Origin: Synechococcus sp. J7-Johnson
Lineage (GTDB): Bacteria > Cyanobacteriota > Cyanobacteriia > PCC-6307 > Cyanobiaceae
Direction: 5' to 3'
Assembly (NCBI RefSeq): GCF_024345795.1
Contig: NZ_JAGQBU010000009.1
Location: 41,263 to 105,262, forward strand
DNA: 64,000 bases
In this document: piece after piece, positions 55,091 to 63,894 of the stretch
Numbering within the stretch: the first letter of the stretch is position 1
Layout of the letters: each line of letters begins with the position of its first letter
Program-made: the position numbers and the translations under genes
Notes under the pieces: model-generated
What the model saw: the letters and a program-made list of their open reading frames with translations, nothing else
Told to the model about the DNA's origin: nothing
Database searches by the model: none

Positions 55091-56284
55091 CTACGTGCCC
55101 TCGCCAGGCTCCTGCAGGAAGAGCTCGGCGCTCGAGCCAGCCGCCGGGGAGACCTCGCCGCGGCTGAAGGCCAGCCAGCGGAAGTCGCCGAGGGCGGTGG
55201 GATCCACCAGACGCAGCAGGGCCTCGCGCCGGGCCAGCAGCTCAGCCAACCCCTCACTCCGCCCTGGGCTGGTGGCCTGGGCCGCCGCTGCCTGCGGCTG
55301 TTGCAGCCCATGCAGGCGCTGGGCCAGCCCCAAGGCCAGCAGGGCTTCGCCCTGCCGCCGCTGGCCCAGAAAACTCCAGCCGGCAGCGTCGGCTGCCTCA
55401 AGCAGGCTCTCGATGCAGAGGTGGGCGGTGAGGTCCCACTGGCAAGGTTCCAGCAGGGGATCGGAGCTGGCTCGCTGGGCGCGATAGGCCATCAGAGTGC
55501 CGTTGCTGCGTTGGGGGGCGTAGTAGCGCCAGGCCTCGAGGGCGTAGTCGATCACCAGCAGGCGGCCATGGGCCAGAGCGGCGGCACAGGCCGCCAGCCA
55601 GGGAGCCAGCCCGGGATGGAGCTCGCTGCACCAGCCCGGCGGACGCCGTGGATCAAGGGGCAGCAGCCCGAGGGGCTCCAGCCGCGCCTGATCTTCCGGC
55701 TCCAGGGGTTCGCCGGGCACAAGCCGTAACGTCCCCTCCTGGAGCGTCACCTGCTGCCGGCGCCAGTGGTCCCCACTGCGCTCGATCCGCTCCACCGCCA
55801 GGGCATCGAGCACCTCGTGGGCCAGCACCACACCGGTGAGCCGAGCGGCTGCCATCTCGGCAAAGCTGCTCCAGCGCAAAGGCAGCGGGCAGCCCTCCAG
55901 GCGCTGGCGCTGCCGTGCCGCCATGCCCTCGTTGGGCTCCACCAGCACCAGCTCCAGCCGCTTGGCCAGCTGGGGCCAGCCGGCTGCCAGCACTTCGGCC
56001 AGCTGGGCCGCCAGGCTGCCTTCACCGGGGCCGGTTTCCACCAGGCTCAGGCGTCCGCTGGGGAGATCCTCCAGCCAACGGGCGATCTGGGGGGCCAGCA
56101 GGGCCGCGAACTCCGGGCCCAGCGACGGGGCTGTGACGAAATCTCCGCGTGGGCCGATGCTGAGGCGGCCGGCGCCGTAGGCGCCGTGCTCGGGGTCATG
56201 GAGCACCCACTCCATATAGGTGCGGAAGGGCACGCTGCCTCCGGCCTGATGCAGGCGCTTGTCCAGCCAGGCGGGCAGGGGCAC
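55091..56284 (-). CDS. MidA/NDUFAF7-like SAM-dependent methyltransferase (DUF185)
   Basis: 397 aa from GTG 56284 (VPLPAWLDKRLHQAGG). The family begins with SVPFRTYMEWVLHDPEHGAY, then GDFVTAPSLGPEFAALLAPQ, the SAM motif LVETGPGEGSLAAQLA, LAHEVLDALAVERI, and the C-terminal GRLLVIDYALEAWRYY. In mitochondria the homologue NDUFAF7 methylates an Arg of complex I subunit NDUFS2; cyanobacteria have NDH-1, so a similar role is plausible. A longer frame reaches 56473 but would run over the start of the divergent TPM gene. Followed 9 bp on by the oxygenase gene. Confidence 0.91.
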   Translation of the reverse strand: MPLPAWLDKRLHQAGGSVPFRTYMEWVLHDPEHGAYGAGRLSIGPRGDFVTAPSLGPEFAALLAPQIARWLEDLPSGRLSLVETGPGEGSLAAQLAEVLAAGWPQLAKRLELVLVEPNEGMAARQRQRLEGCPLPLRWSSFAEMAAARLTGVVLAHEVLDALAVERIERSGDHWRRQQVTLQEGTLRLVPGEPLEPEDQARLEPLGLLPLDPRRPPGWCSELHPGLAPWLAACAAALAHGRLLVIDYALEAWRYYAPQRSNGTLMAYRAQRASSDPLLEPCQWDLTAHLCIESLLEAADAAGWSFLGQRRQGEALLALGLAQRLHGLQQPQAAAAQATSPGRSEGLAELLARREALLRLVDPTALGDFRWLAFSRGEVSPAAGSSAELFLQEPGEGT

Positions 56285-56331
56285 GGGCGGGGTACGCCTC
56301 GGAGAGAATGGAAGGCCACTGAAGCAGCCGC

Positions 56332-57171
56332 ATGGCCCCTGGCGCCAGATCTCTTCTCCGCTCCATCTTTGGTTGTCTGGCAGCCCTGGTGCTGTTGCTG
56401 GCGCCGCTGGGGGGAGCGCCGGGCGGGATGGTTCAGGCCGCCGACAATCCATCGCTCCTGCCGGATCACCCAACTCCCGTGATCGATCTGGCCCGGGCGC
56501 TGACCGATGGCCAGCGGGCCAGCCTGGAGGAGCAGCTGGAGGCCTTCGAGGAGAGCAGCGGCTGGAAACTGCGGGTTCTCACCCAATACGAGCGCACGCC
56601 CGGTCTGGCGGTGAAGGAGTTCTGGGGGCTGGATGAGCGCAGCCTGCTGCTGGTGGCTGATCCCCGCGGCGGCAACCTGCTCAATTTCAATGTGGGCGAC
56701 GCGCTCTTCGCCCTGATGCCTCGCACCTTCTGGGTGGAGCTGCAGACCCGCTTCGGCAACCAGTACTACGTGCGCGACCACGGTGAGGACGGCGCAATCG
56801 TGGATGCGCTCAGCGCGGTGGAGACCTGCCTGGAGCGGGGCGGCTGCCAGGTGGTGCCGGGGCTGCCCCAGGAACAGTGGCTGCTCACCTTCTGCACCTC
56901 ACTGCTGGGTGGCCTGATCGTCGGCTTTGCCGGCTACCCACGTAAACAGGGTGATCTGGTGGCCTGGAGCTGGGTGCTGTTGCTCTCACCGCTGTGGGTG
57001 ATGTTGTTCGTGGTGTTTGGTCTGGGCCCTGTGGTGACCCGCACCTCTGACCTGCTGCCGGTGCTGCGCAATGCACTGGGCTTCCTGGGGGGTGCCGTGG
57101 CTGCTTATCTAATCGCCCAGAAAACCATGGGACCGCCCGCTGTCAGGGAAGATTCAGGCAGCGGCGGCTGA
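56332..57171 (+). CDS. psb32: TPM domain protein (Psb32-like)
   Basis: 279 aa. A signal segment (IFGCLAALVLLLAPLGGAPG) is followed by the TPM/Psb32 domain: PVIDLARALTDGQRASLEEQL, SGWKLRVLTQYERTPGLAV, KEFWGLDERSLLLVADPRGG, LLNFNVGDALFALMPRTFW. Two TM segments near the C terminus (LLGGLIVGFAGY; WVLLLSPLWVMLFVVFGLG) anchor it. Psb32 protects photosystem II against photodamage and speeds its repair. ATG 56332. It is divergent from the MidA gene with only 47 bp between starts. Confidence 0.88.
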   Translation: MAPGARSLLRSIFGCLAALVLLLAPLGGAPGGMVQAADNPSLLPDHPTPVIDLARALTDGQRASLEEQLEAFEESSGWKLRVLTQYERTPGLAVKEFWGLDERSLLLVADPRGGNLLNFNVGDALFALMPRTFWVELQTRFGNQYYVRDHGEDGAIVDALSAVETCLERGGCQVVPGLPQEQWLLTFCTSLLGGLIVGFAGYPRKQGDLVAWSWVLLLSPLWVMLFVVFGLGPVVTRTSDLLPVLRNALGFLGGAVAAYLIAQKTMGPPAVREDSGSGG

Positions 57172-57202
57172 CGATTGATAACTGACGCTGCTCAGCCGGG
57201 GG

Positions 57203-57988
57203 TCAGCGTCCGGCGCTGGTTTCCTGCAGAGCGCAGCTGAGGCTGTCTCCAGTGCAGGCGGGCTGCACTGGAGGAGCTGCCTGGGCAATATCCGGCCGGA
57301 CATTTTCGATGGCCCGCAGGGTGGCAAGGTTGGCCTCATAGAAGGCCCGCAGTTGGGCGTAGCGCTTCACGGGTTGACCGTAGAAACTGCGACCGGCCAG
57401 GGTTGGGAACGAGGCCCACTCCGGCGCCAGCTTGGCGGCCAGTTCAGGGGTGAGGGTGCCGCGATCAGCCAGGGCCAGGGCGCCACGGCGCTGGATCAGG
57501 AAGATGGCGGCCTGATCCTGGACCTGGGGTCCGAAGCCGGTGATGCCCAGGGCACGAGTGGCCATTGACCAGGTGAAGGGCATGAACTGGTAGGCACCAG
57601 CAGCTGCGCTGGCATAGCCCACGGTGAGGTTTACCCGATCGGGATGCCGATCCAGGGACGCCATCAGGCTGCCGCCGAACATGATCCGATAGCCCAGGTC
57701 CTCGCCGTTTGCCCAGGTGCCCTCGGCATAGCGAATCGTGTTGAGGAGCGCCCGCCTCTCAGGGGTGATCTCGAAGATGGCGCGCATGCCAGGAAGATCC
57801 TGGGGAGTTGCGATCGTCAGCGACTGGGGCTGGCTGGACGGGGCCGCTCCGGGCAGCCGGATCTCCTGCCAGGCAGTGGCATGGGCGGGTGCGCCCATGG
57901 CGACGACCAGAGCCGGCAGGCAGAGGCGGCTGAAACGGGAGGCGAAGGCGAACAAAAGAGTTGCGGGGAGAAAGGATGATTGATGCAT
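57203..57988 (-). CDS. Secreted lambda-R-like muramidase (glycoside hydrolase 104-type)
   Basis: 261 aa from ATG 57988 (MHQSSFLPATLL). The signal peptide (FSRLCLPALVVAMGAPAHA) makes it exported. The mature domain resembles lambda endolysin R: ALLNTIRYAEGT with the catalytic Glu, YRIMFGGSLMASLDRHPDRV, AAAGAYQFMPFTWSMA, VQDQAAIFLIQRRGAL and ALADRGTLTPELA, LAPEWASFP, YGQPVKRY. Such enzymes are lytic transglycosylases on peptidoglycan. A host gene with signal peptide and no phage genes nearby suggests domestication for wall turnover. A short C-terminal tail has two Cys (QPACTGDSLSCALQE). Confidence 0.86.
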   Translation of the reverse strand: MHQSSFLPATLLFAFASRFSRLCLPALVVAMGAPAHATAWQEIRLPGAAPSSQPQSLTIATPQDLPGMRAIFEITPERRALLNTIRYAEGTWANGEDLGYRIMFGGSLMASLDRHPDRVNLTVGYASAAAGAYQFMPFTWSMATRALGITGFGPQVQDQAAIFLIQRRGALALADRGTLTPELAAKLAPEWASFPTLAGRSFYGQPVKRYAQLRAFYEANLATLRAIENVRPDIAQAAPPVQPACTGDSLSCALQETSAGR

Positions 57989-58455
57989 CGTTATTTCCGG
58001 TTGACCCAAGAGGAATCGACCTGAAGGAACTTTGCTGTGGTGAAGAACAGGGTGGAATTCAGCTTGAATCCGTTCGTGACTTCTGAACAGAAAAAGAACT
58101 GCTGAAAACTGATGAATGATTAATAGTGATCAGGAACGCTGATGAGTGCAGTCAGGGTTAGTGATCAGAGCACAACTCGGAAGAAACCGTCGAAGCGATG
58201 GAAGAATACATCTCGGCGGGCTTGGGTTGCACGCCAATGTGTCGAACGAACCGTAGGGCAGGGATTGCGTTAGTGACAGTCGCACAACCGTCCACTCGCT
58301 ATCAGAATTGGCCGAGAGGTTCACATCACTGTTCAGCACAGGGTTTGCTGATGCGAAATCATTCGACATGTTGATCATCAGTTCTGCTGATTGTGGTCCT
58401 GGGCGTGGTAGCGACGGACACCAGGACGCCTGCGCTGCAATGCTCCCCGGCGATC
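57989..58455. other. AT-rich intergenic region, no confident gene
   Basis: About 450 bp with lower G+C than its neighbours and long A-rich stretches (for example around 58086-58120). A minus-strand frame of 82 aa (58130-58378, MINMSNDFASANPVL...) is open but has no recognised relative, an odd Pro/Cys-rich tail and no clear Shine-Dalgarno, so I do not call it a gene. The promoter of the muramidase gene must lie just above 57988. Confidence 0.45.
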
Positions 58456-59523
58456 TCAGCTGTAGGCGAGCGCCTGTTGCTCCAGCCAGGCGGCGGCCTG
58501 CTGGGCCCCGTCCAGCGCCAGGGGACCCACCGAAGCCGGATGCAGGGGCTGATCCAGCTGCCACTCACCGGAGCGCAGCTGCTCCTGGCTGAGCAACCGG
58601 TGGCGGCCATGGCGGCGCAGCGCCTCCTCCAGCACCGGCGCCTCGGCAAAGCCTTCCCGGTGCACTAGGTGGATGCCCACGTCGTGGGCCAGGGCTTCAC
58701 AGAAGCTGCTGTAGCCAGGCTTGGTGATCAGCCGCTCCACCAACGGCATGAACTCCAGCAGCCGCACTCCCTGGGGCAACAGCCGCACATTGGGGGCCCC
58801 TGCGGCCGAAGGGTCGGTGCCGACGAACGTGAGCTCGGGCCAGCGGTGGAAGGGCTTCTCCCCCAGCTCAAACCCCAGCCCACCGAAGCTCACCAGCACG
58901 CAGCTACTGCGCTCAGGCAGCTCCAGCTTTTGCCTGAGGGCTTCCGTCCGCTCACGAGGCGGCGCCACAGTGAGACCCACCCGGATCTCCGGCAGCCCCC
59001 AGTCCATCGCCATCGAGAATGGGCAGTGGATCAGGCCCTGGCCCATTCGGTAGAGCGCACGGCAGCGCTCCGCCCAGACCAGAAAGGAGCCGCCCATCGG
59101 GTCATAGATGGCATCCCAGCCGAAATTGCCCACCCAGATCAGGGGCCAGCCACCGGCCTGGGCCAGTCGCGCCAGTGCCGGTGGCACATCTCCGAGCAGC
59201 AGCACCGGGCCGGCCTGGGCGTTGAGCCATCGCGCCTCTTCGGCGATCTGATCAGGCAGGCGCCTCTCCAGATCGTTGAGGGCTGCAAGGGTGGCGGCGG
59301 GGTCGGCGCCGAGGGCATCGGCCTGCACCACACCCACATCCCAGGAGCAGGGGCGCTGCTCAAAGGGCACCGCTCCCAGGACCGTGCGCAGGAACGCTGA
59401 GGGCAGCGAAGTGGAGAGCACTAGCCGCCAGCCTGGCTGCCGCTGGGCCAGGGCCAGCAGGATGGCGCCGCTGCGGGAGCCGTGGCCGTAGCCATGGCCG
59501 CTGATGGCGGCGTAGATCAGCAC
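58456..59523 (-). CDS. Glycosyltransferase-like protein (related to L-arabinokinase N-terminal domain)
   Basis: 355 aa starting MLIYAAISGHGYGHGSRSGA. The GHGYGHGSR motif near the N terminus and the C-terminal KPGYSSFCEALAHD with HLVHREGFAEAP resemble MurG-like GT-B transferases and the N-terminal domain of plant arabinokinases. Nucleotide-sugar specificity cannot be told. The start ATG at 59523 overlaps the stop of the phosphoesterase gene by 7 bp on the same strand, so the two are coupled. Confidence 0.82.
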   Translation of the reverse strand: MLIYAAISGHGYGHGSRSGAILLALAQRQPGWRLVLSTSLPSAFLRTVLGAVPFEQRPCSWDVGVVQADALGADPAATLAALNDLERRLPDQIAEEARWLNAQAGPVLLLGDVPPALARLAQAGGWPLIWVGNFGWDAIYDPMGGSFLVWAERCRALYRMGQGLIHCPFSMAMDWGLPEIRVGLTVAPPRERTEALRQKLELPERSSCVLVSFGGLGFELGEKPFHRWPELTFVGTDPSAAGAPNVRLLPQGVRLLEFMPLVERLITKPGYSSFCEALAHDVGIHLVHREGFAEAPVLEEALRRHGRHRLLSQEQLRSGEWQLDQPLHPASVGPLALDGAQQAAAWLEQQALAYS

Positions 59524-60371
59524 GGCAGAGCCACGGGCTGCTGGTGCAGGCGCTGTTCATAGAGCAGCCTCCCGGTTTCAGGGTCGTACCAGCGATGGCT
59601 GGCATGGATCAGCCGGCCTTCCTCCAGCTCCACCCACGACAGGTGGCACAGCTGCCGCCCCTCGCCGTCGACGGCATGGCGCGGCACGAAGGCGGCATTG
59701 AGATAGGCGGTGCCGCGGCGATCGATCAGGAAGCTGCGGCGCTCCCCCCGCCCGCGCTTGAGGGCATGGTGCATGTGCCCGAAGACCACCAGAGGCACGG
59801 GGCGCTCGCTGCGGATCTGCTCGATCGCCTGGGCCAGGTCCTGGTCGCCCCAGTCGCAGGCGGGCGATTTCCAGTCGCGCCCGCAGGGATCGCTGGCCTC
59901 GCTGCCGAGACCACTCGGACCGCAGTGCGAGAGCAGCACCAGAGGCAGACGCGGGTCTGCCGAGAGGGCCGCTGCAGCGATGCGCCCAGCCGACTCGGCC
60001 AGTTCGACAGGGCCCCAGAGCGCCTGTACCGCTTTGGAGAGGTGGTGGCCGCCACCGGCGCTGCCCGGCCGTCCACCCACCACGGAGAGGCCGGGGGGAT
60101 CAAGCCGGCGCAGGGCCCAGCCACAGTGCCGCTCCCCGAGCCGATCGATCTGGCGCTGCAGCTTGCGACCGCTGTGATCCTTGCCGGTGTCGTGGTTGCC
60201 GAGGATGCAGGCCACCGGCAGGGTCAGGTCAGCGAGGCTGGCGGCGATGCGCTGCTGTCCATCGCTGAGATCGCCCACCACCAGCAGCGCATCGGGAGCG
60301 AGCTGGGTGAGCAGGGTCACGTCACGCCGGTCCCATTGCCCGTGCAGATCCCCGGCAATGGCAAGGCGCAT
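59517..60371 (-). CDS. Metallophosphoesterase of the cyanobacterial TIGR04168 family
   Basis: 284-aa cytoplasmic phosphoesterase. The five calcineurin motifs are AGDLHGQWD, VVGDLSDGQ, ILGNHDTGKD, LLSHCGPSG and VFGHMHHAL. GDLHGQW and the absence of a signal peptide match the cyanobacterial/plant TIGR04168 proteins, whose substrate is unknown. Start ATG 60371. Coupled by 7-bp overlap to the glycosyltransferase-like gene downstream. nadA is divergent, 51 bp away. Confidence 0.88.
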   Translation of the reverse strand: MRLAIAGDLHGQWDRRDVTLLTQLAPDALLVVGDLSDGQQRIAASLADLTLPVACILGNHDTGKDHSGRKLQRQIDRLGERHCGWALRRLDPPGLSVVGGRPGSAGGGHHLSKAVQALWGPVELAESAGRIAAAALSADPRLPLVLLSHCGPSGLGSEASDPCGRDWKSPACDWGDQDLAQAIEQIRSERPVPLVVFGHMHHALKRGRGERRSFLIDRRGTAYLNAAFVPRHAVDGEGRQLCHLSWVELEEGRLIHASHRWYDPETGRLLYEQRLHQQPVALPC

Positions 60372-60422
60372 GTGGGCCGTGACGACTACTCCCTTCCCTA
60401 GGCTGGGCTCATCCTGCCCCAG

Positions 60423-61391
60423 TTGAGGTCAAGGTTGGTTTTTGCCGCCCTTGAAGCCCCCACCGTTCCCCACGACCTCCCGGCCGCGATCGACAGCCTG
60501 CGCCGGGCGCGGAAGGCCGTGATCCTGGCTCACTACTACCAGAGTCCTGAAATCCAGGATGTGGCCGATTTCATCGGCGACTCGCTCGAGCTCTCCCGCA
60601 AGGCCGCCGCCACCGACGCCGAGGTAATCGTCTTCTGCGGCGTTCACTTCATGGCCGAAACCGCCAAGATTCTCAGCCCCTCCAAAACGGTGCTGCTGCC
60701 TGATCTCGACGCCGGCTGCTCCCTGGCCGATGCCTGCCCTGCCGATGCCTTCGCCGCCTTCCGCGCCGAGCATCCGGACCATCTGGTGGTGAGTTACATC
60801 AATTGCTCGGCGGCCGTGAAGGCCCAGAGCGACCTGATCTGCACCAGCAGCAACGCCGTGCGTCTGGTGCAGCAGCTGCCGGCTGAGCGGCCGATCCTGT
60901 TCGCGCCGGATCAGAACCTGGGCCGCTGGGTGGCCCGTCAGAGCGGAAGGGAACTGACCCTCTGGCCAGGAGGCTGCATTGTTCATGAAACCTTCAGCGA
61001 GCAGGCCCTGCTGCGGCTGAAGCTGGTGCATCCAGAGGCCGAGGTGATTGCCCACCCGGAGTGTCTGCCCAACCTGCTGGATCTGGCCGACTTCATCGGC
61101 TCCACCAGCAAACTGCTGGCCCGCGCCGCCAGCAGTGACGCCACCAGCTTCATCGTGCTCACCGAGCCCGGCATCCTGCACCAGATGCGCCGTCAGCTGC
61201 CCCACAAAACCTTTGTTGAGGTGCCAGGTCAGGACGGCTGCAGCTGCAACGCCTGCCCCTACATGCGTCTGAACACGTTGGAAAAGCTCTGGCAGTGCCT
61301 GGACACGATGAGCCCGTCGATCGAACTGGATGAGAATCTGCGGGTCAGGGCCCTCGCGCCGATCCAGCGGATGCTGGAAATGAGCCGGTAG
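60423..61391 (+). CDS. nadA: Quinolinate synthase NadA
   Basis: Condenses iminoaspartate with dihydroxyacetone phosphate to quinolinate, an early step to NAD. About 322 aa, starting at TTG 60423 or TTG 60435. Motifs: [80 protein letters not shown], and the C-terminal [10 protein letters not shown]. Cysteines in GCSLADAC, in HPEC and in CNAC provide the three ligands of the essential [4Fe-4S] cluster. The stop abuts decayed DNA in which the opposite strand carries a broken patatin-like gene. Confidence 0.96.
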   Translation: MRSRLVFAALEAPTVPHDLPAAIDSLRRARKAVILAHYYQSPEIQDVADFIGDSLELSRKAAATDAEVIVFCGVHFMAETAKILSPSKTVLLPDLDAGCSLADACPADAFAAFRAEHPDHLVVSYINCSAAVKAQSDLICTSSNAVRLVQQLPAERPILFAPDQNLGRWVARQSGRELTLWPGGCIVHETFSEQALLRLKLVHPEAEVIAHPECLPNLLDLADFIGSTSKLLARAASSDATSFIVLTEPGILHQMRRQLPHKTFVEVPGQDGCSCNACPYMRLNTLEKLWQCLDTMSPSIELDENLRVRALAPIQRMLEMSR

Positions 61392-62259
61392 GGGATCGCG
61401 GCGTCCACCGCTCCCACGACGCTGCCCACCACGAAGCTGCCGATCGTCATGCGCAGCAGCTTCGGCAGCACAACCCTCAGAAACGTGTCGGCGTCGAACA
61501 ACTGCACCACACATGGAGCAGAGGGCCTGGCGAGAATGCGCTAGGAATCCGGCCGCAGGACATTGACTGCGAAGAGCCCTCTTTCTCATCAATCTCTTTG
61601 GCCAGACTGGCCGCCATGCCAACCGGCTCGTTCTCAAAGACACCGCCATCGGTATACAGATAGTTGCCGCCGTAGAGCTGATCTCCGGCGGTGGCCTTGC
61701 GACTGCTGTCTCTGCTGCGCATCAGACTGGCGGAAGATCCGCCGGTGCGGACGATGCGACGGGCGCGGAACGCAAAGGGAAAGGCTCCTGAAGACAAGGC
61801 CATCAACCTCAGGATCGACCAGGAACAGGTGTTGAGCATCGGACGCCACACCACCTGCCGTCCCTTGCGACGTGGCTCCAGCTCGGAGAGCTGAATGGTC
61901 TTCTCAACCTCATCCCCAGAACTGCCTGACAGCTCGCCGTGAGGAATCACGCAACGCAGCAGGCAGACGAACTGATCCTTGTAGCGGGAATAGGCGAACG
62001 ATTCCTTCTCTCCGGCAATCTCCTGGGAGAAGCTATTGAGATTGGCCATGGCCAGGCCAATCCGCAGAGAATCCGCAGCTGCAGGATGGCAATTCAGCGC
62101 ATCGCCGGGGTTGTCTGGAATGTACTCCTCGCCGATGTCATCAACGACAGCGGAGCTGAGCAGGGAGTACTTATGATTCCTTCGCTCCACCTTCAGGAGG
62201 CAATCTTGTATCTGGGCCATCGATCGTTGCCGCCACAGTGACATCACCTCGAAGAGCAA
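61392..62259 (-). pseudogene. Patatin-like phospholipase remnant
   Basis: Open from TTG 62259 (or ATG 62244) to 61477. The middle of a patatin-like lipase is visible: HKYSLLSSAVVDDIGEEYIP, SLRIGLAMANLNSFSQEI, LSSGAFPFAFRARRI and the catalytic-Asp segment YTDGGVFENEPVGMAASLA. The N-terminal oxyanion loop and Gly-x-Ser-x-Gly nucleophile elbow are absent, since hsdR comes directly before it. The frame breaks soon after KEIDEKEG; in another frame 61510-61392 reads VVQLFDADTFLRVVLPKLL and MTIGSFVVGSVVGAV, a plausible rest of the C terminus. Both ends are therefore damaged and it should be inactive. Confidence 0.72.
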
Positions 62260-62265
62260 TAAGCA

Positions 62266-63894
62266 TCATGCCGTGGCCTCATACGGAGACTTCTGGAAGC
62301 CTGAAAAGAGCTGGCCGATGTCCTCTGGCCTGCCCAGATCGGCCACAGCATCGGCGATGCTGTTCTGGTAGCGGAGGCGCAGCAACGGCGTGAGCTTCTC
62401 GGTGGCCAGCTCCTGCACGCCCATCGTCACGTAGTGCTGGAGAACAAAATCCAGGAAGAGCTGCTGCTTGCTGGTGAATCTGGAGTGGATGTAAAGACGT
62501 GCCTGTTCGGCCCGCTCCTCGCGGGGGACGGGCTGCAAGGCATAGGCGACATGGGCGAGCACATCGAATAGATCGCTGTTCTCGGCATCGATGATCCGCT
62601 GCATCTCGGCGAGCTGGGCAGCACCGAAACCCTTCTCCTCAAGGCCCTGAAGCAACTTGCGACGGGTGTCCGGTGCACTCCAGAGCGCCCGCAGCTCGGC
62701 TTCATCCTTGACGAATTCCGGCAGCTTTCCATAGAGCAGCTCCAGGAACTGCTGTGAACTCATGGGTGTGCCATCGGGGTGCCAGAAGCTGGTCACCAGC
62801 ATGTGCTGGATGGAGCGTTCCTTGCCGTCGCCCAGCTTGATCCGCACTTTGCTGCGGCGGGGCTTGGGCCCTTCTGCCTCCTCGTCTGAGACTTTGGCCG
62901 GCTCGGGTTCGCCATCAGGAACCAAAGCCCTGGGCGCCACGGGCTCGGGCTCCTGGGGTTCACCGTCCCACTGCGGATCACTGAAATGGTGGTGCGCCTT
63001 CACGAAGTCATAGATGGTGAAGTAGTCCTTGCCGTCGTAGAGACGGTTGCCGCGGCCGATGATCTGCTTGAACTCGATCATCGAGTTCACCGGCCGCAGC
63101 AGCACGATGTTGCGTACGTTGCGAGCATCCACGCCTGTGGAGAGTTTCTGGGAGGTGGTGAGAATGGTGGGGATCGTCTTCTCGTTGTCCTGAAAGGCCC
63201 GCAGCCAGGTGTTGCCCAGTTCGCCGTCATCGGCGGTGACCCGATGGCAGTAGTTGGGATCGGTGCTGCTCTTGAGCTGGTTGATCAGGTCACGAATCGC
63301 CAGGGCATGCTCCTGGGTGGCGCAGAACACCAGGGATTTCTCGCGCTGATCGATCTGAGCCATCACGATCTCCACCCGCTGCTGCTCGCGCTGCTTGATC
63401 TCGATGATCCTGTTGAAGTCGGCTTCCCTGTAGAGCTTGCCGGCTTCGATCTCCCCTTCCACCACCGTGTCATCGGGGGTGTAAACGTACTCATCGAGGG
63501 TGGTGGTGATCTGCTTGAGCCGAAAGGGGGTGAGGAAGCCGTCGTTGATGCCCTCCTTGAGGGAGTAGGTGAACACCGGCTCACCGAAGTAGGCGTAGGT
63601 GTCGGTGTTGCCCTCGCGGCGGGGGGTGGCGGTGAGGCCGAGCTGCACGGCGGGGGCGAAGTAATCGAGGATGCCGCGCCAGGTGGATTCGTTGTTGGCA
63701 CCGCCGCGGTGGCATTCATCGATCACGATGAAATCAAAGAAATCAGGGGGGTACTGGCCAAACCAGGGGGAGGGCTTGCCGTCCACCGGCGGGCCGCTCA
63801 TGAATGTCTGGAAGATGGTGAGGAACACGCTGGCGTTGGTGGGCACCTGGCCCTTCCTGCGCAGGGCCTCAGGCAGGGCTGATTCAAAGTCTTA
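62266..63894 (-). pseudogene. hsdR: Type I restriction endonuclease subunit R, 5'-truncated
   Basis: The C-terminal ~540 residues of an EcoEI/EcoR124-type HsdR. Present are NASVFLTIFQTFMSGPP, the DEAD-box-like FIVIDECHRGGAN, LTATPRREGNTDTYAYF, KSLVFCATQEHALAIRDLIN, STGVDARNVRNIVLLRP, QIIGRGNRLYDGKDYFTIYD and a complete C terminus ending FSGFQKSPYEATA. Missing are the N-terminal nuclease domain (PD-(D/E)xK) and helicase Walker A. An in-frame TAA (63894-63892) stands just before DFESALPEALRRKGQ, and the sequence upstream does not resemble HsdR. A GTG at 63846 could start a truncated product, but restriction activity is not expected. Confidence 0.82.

Noticed and set aside
57184..57210. Inverted repeat GACGCTG/CAGCGTC between TPM and muramidase stops
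   Set aside because: Could be a bidirectional terminator, but lacks T runs on either side and runs into the muramidase coding end.
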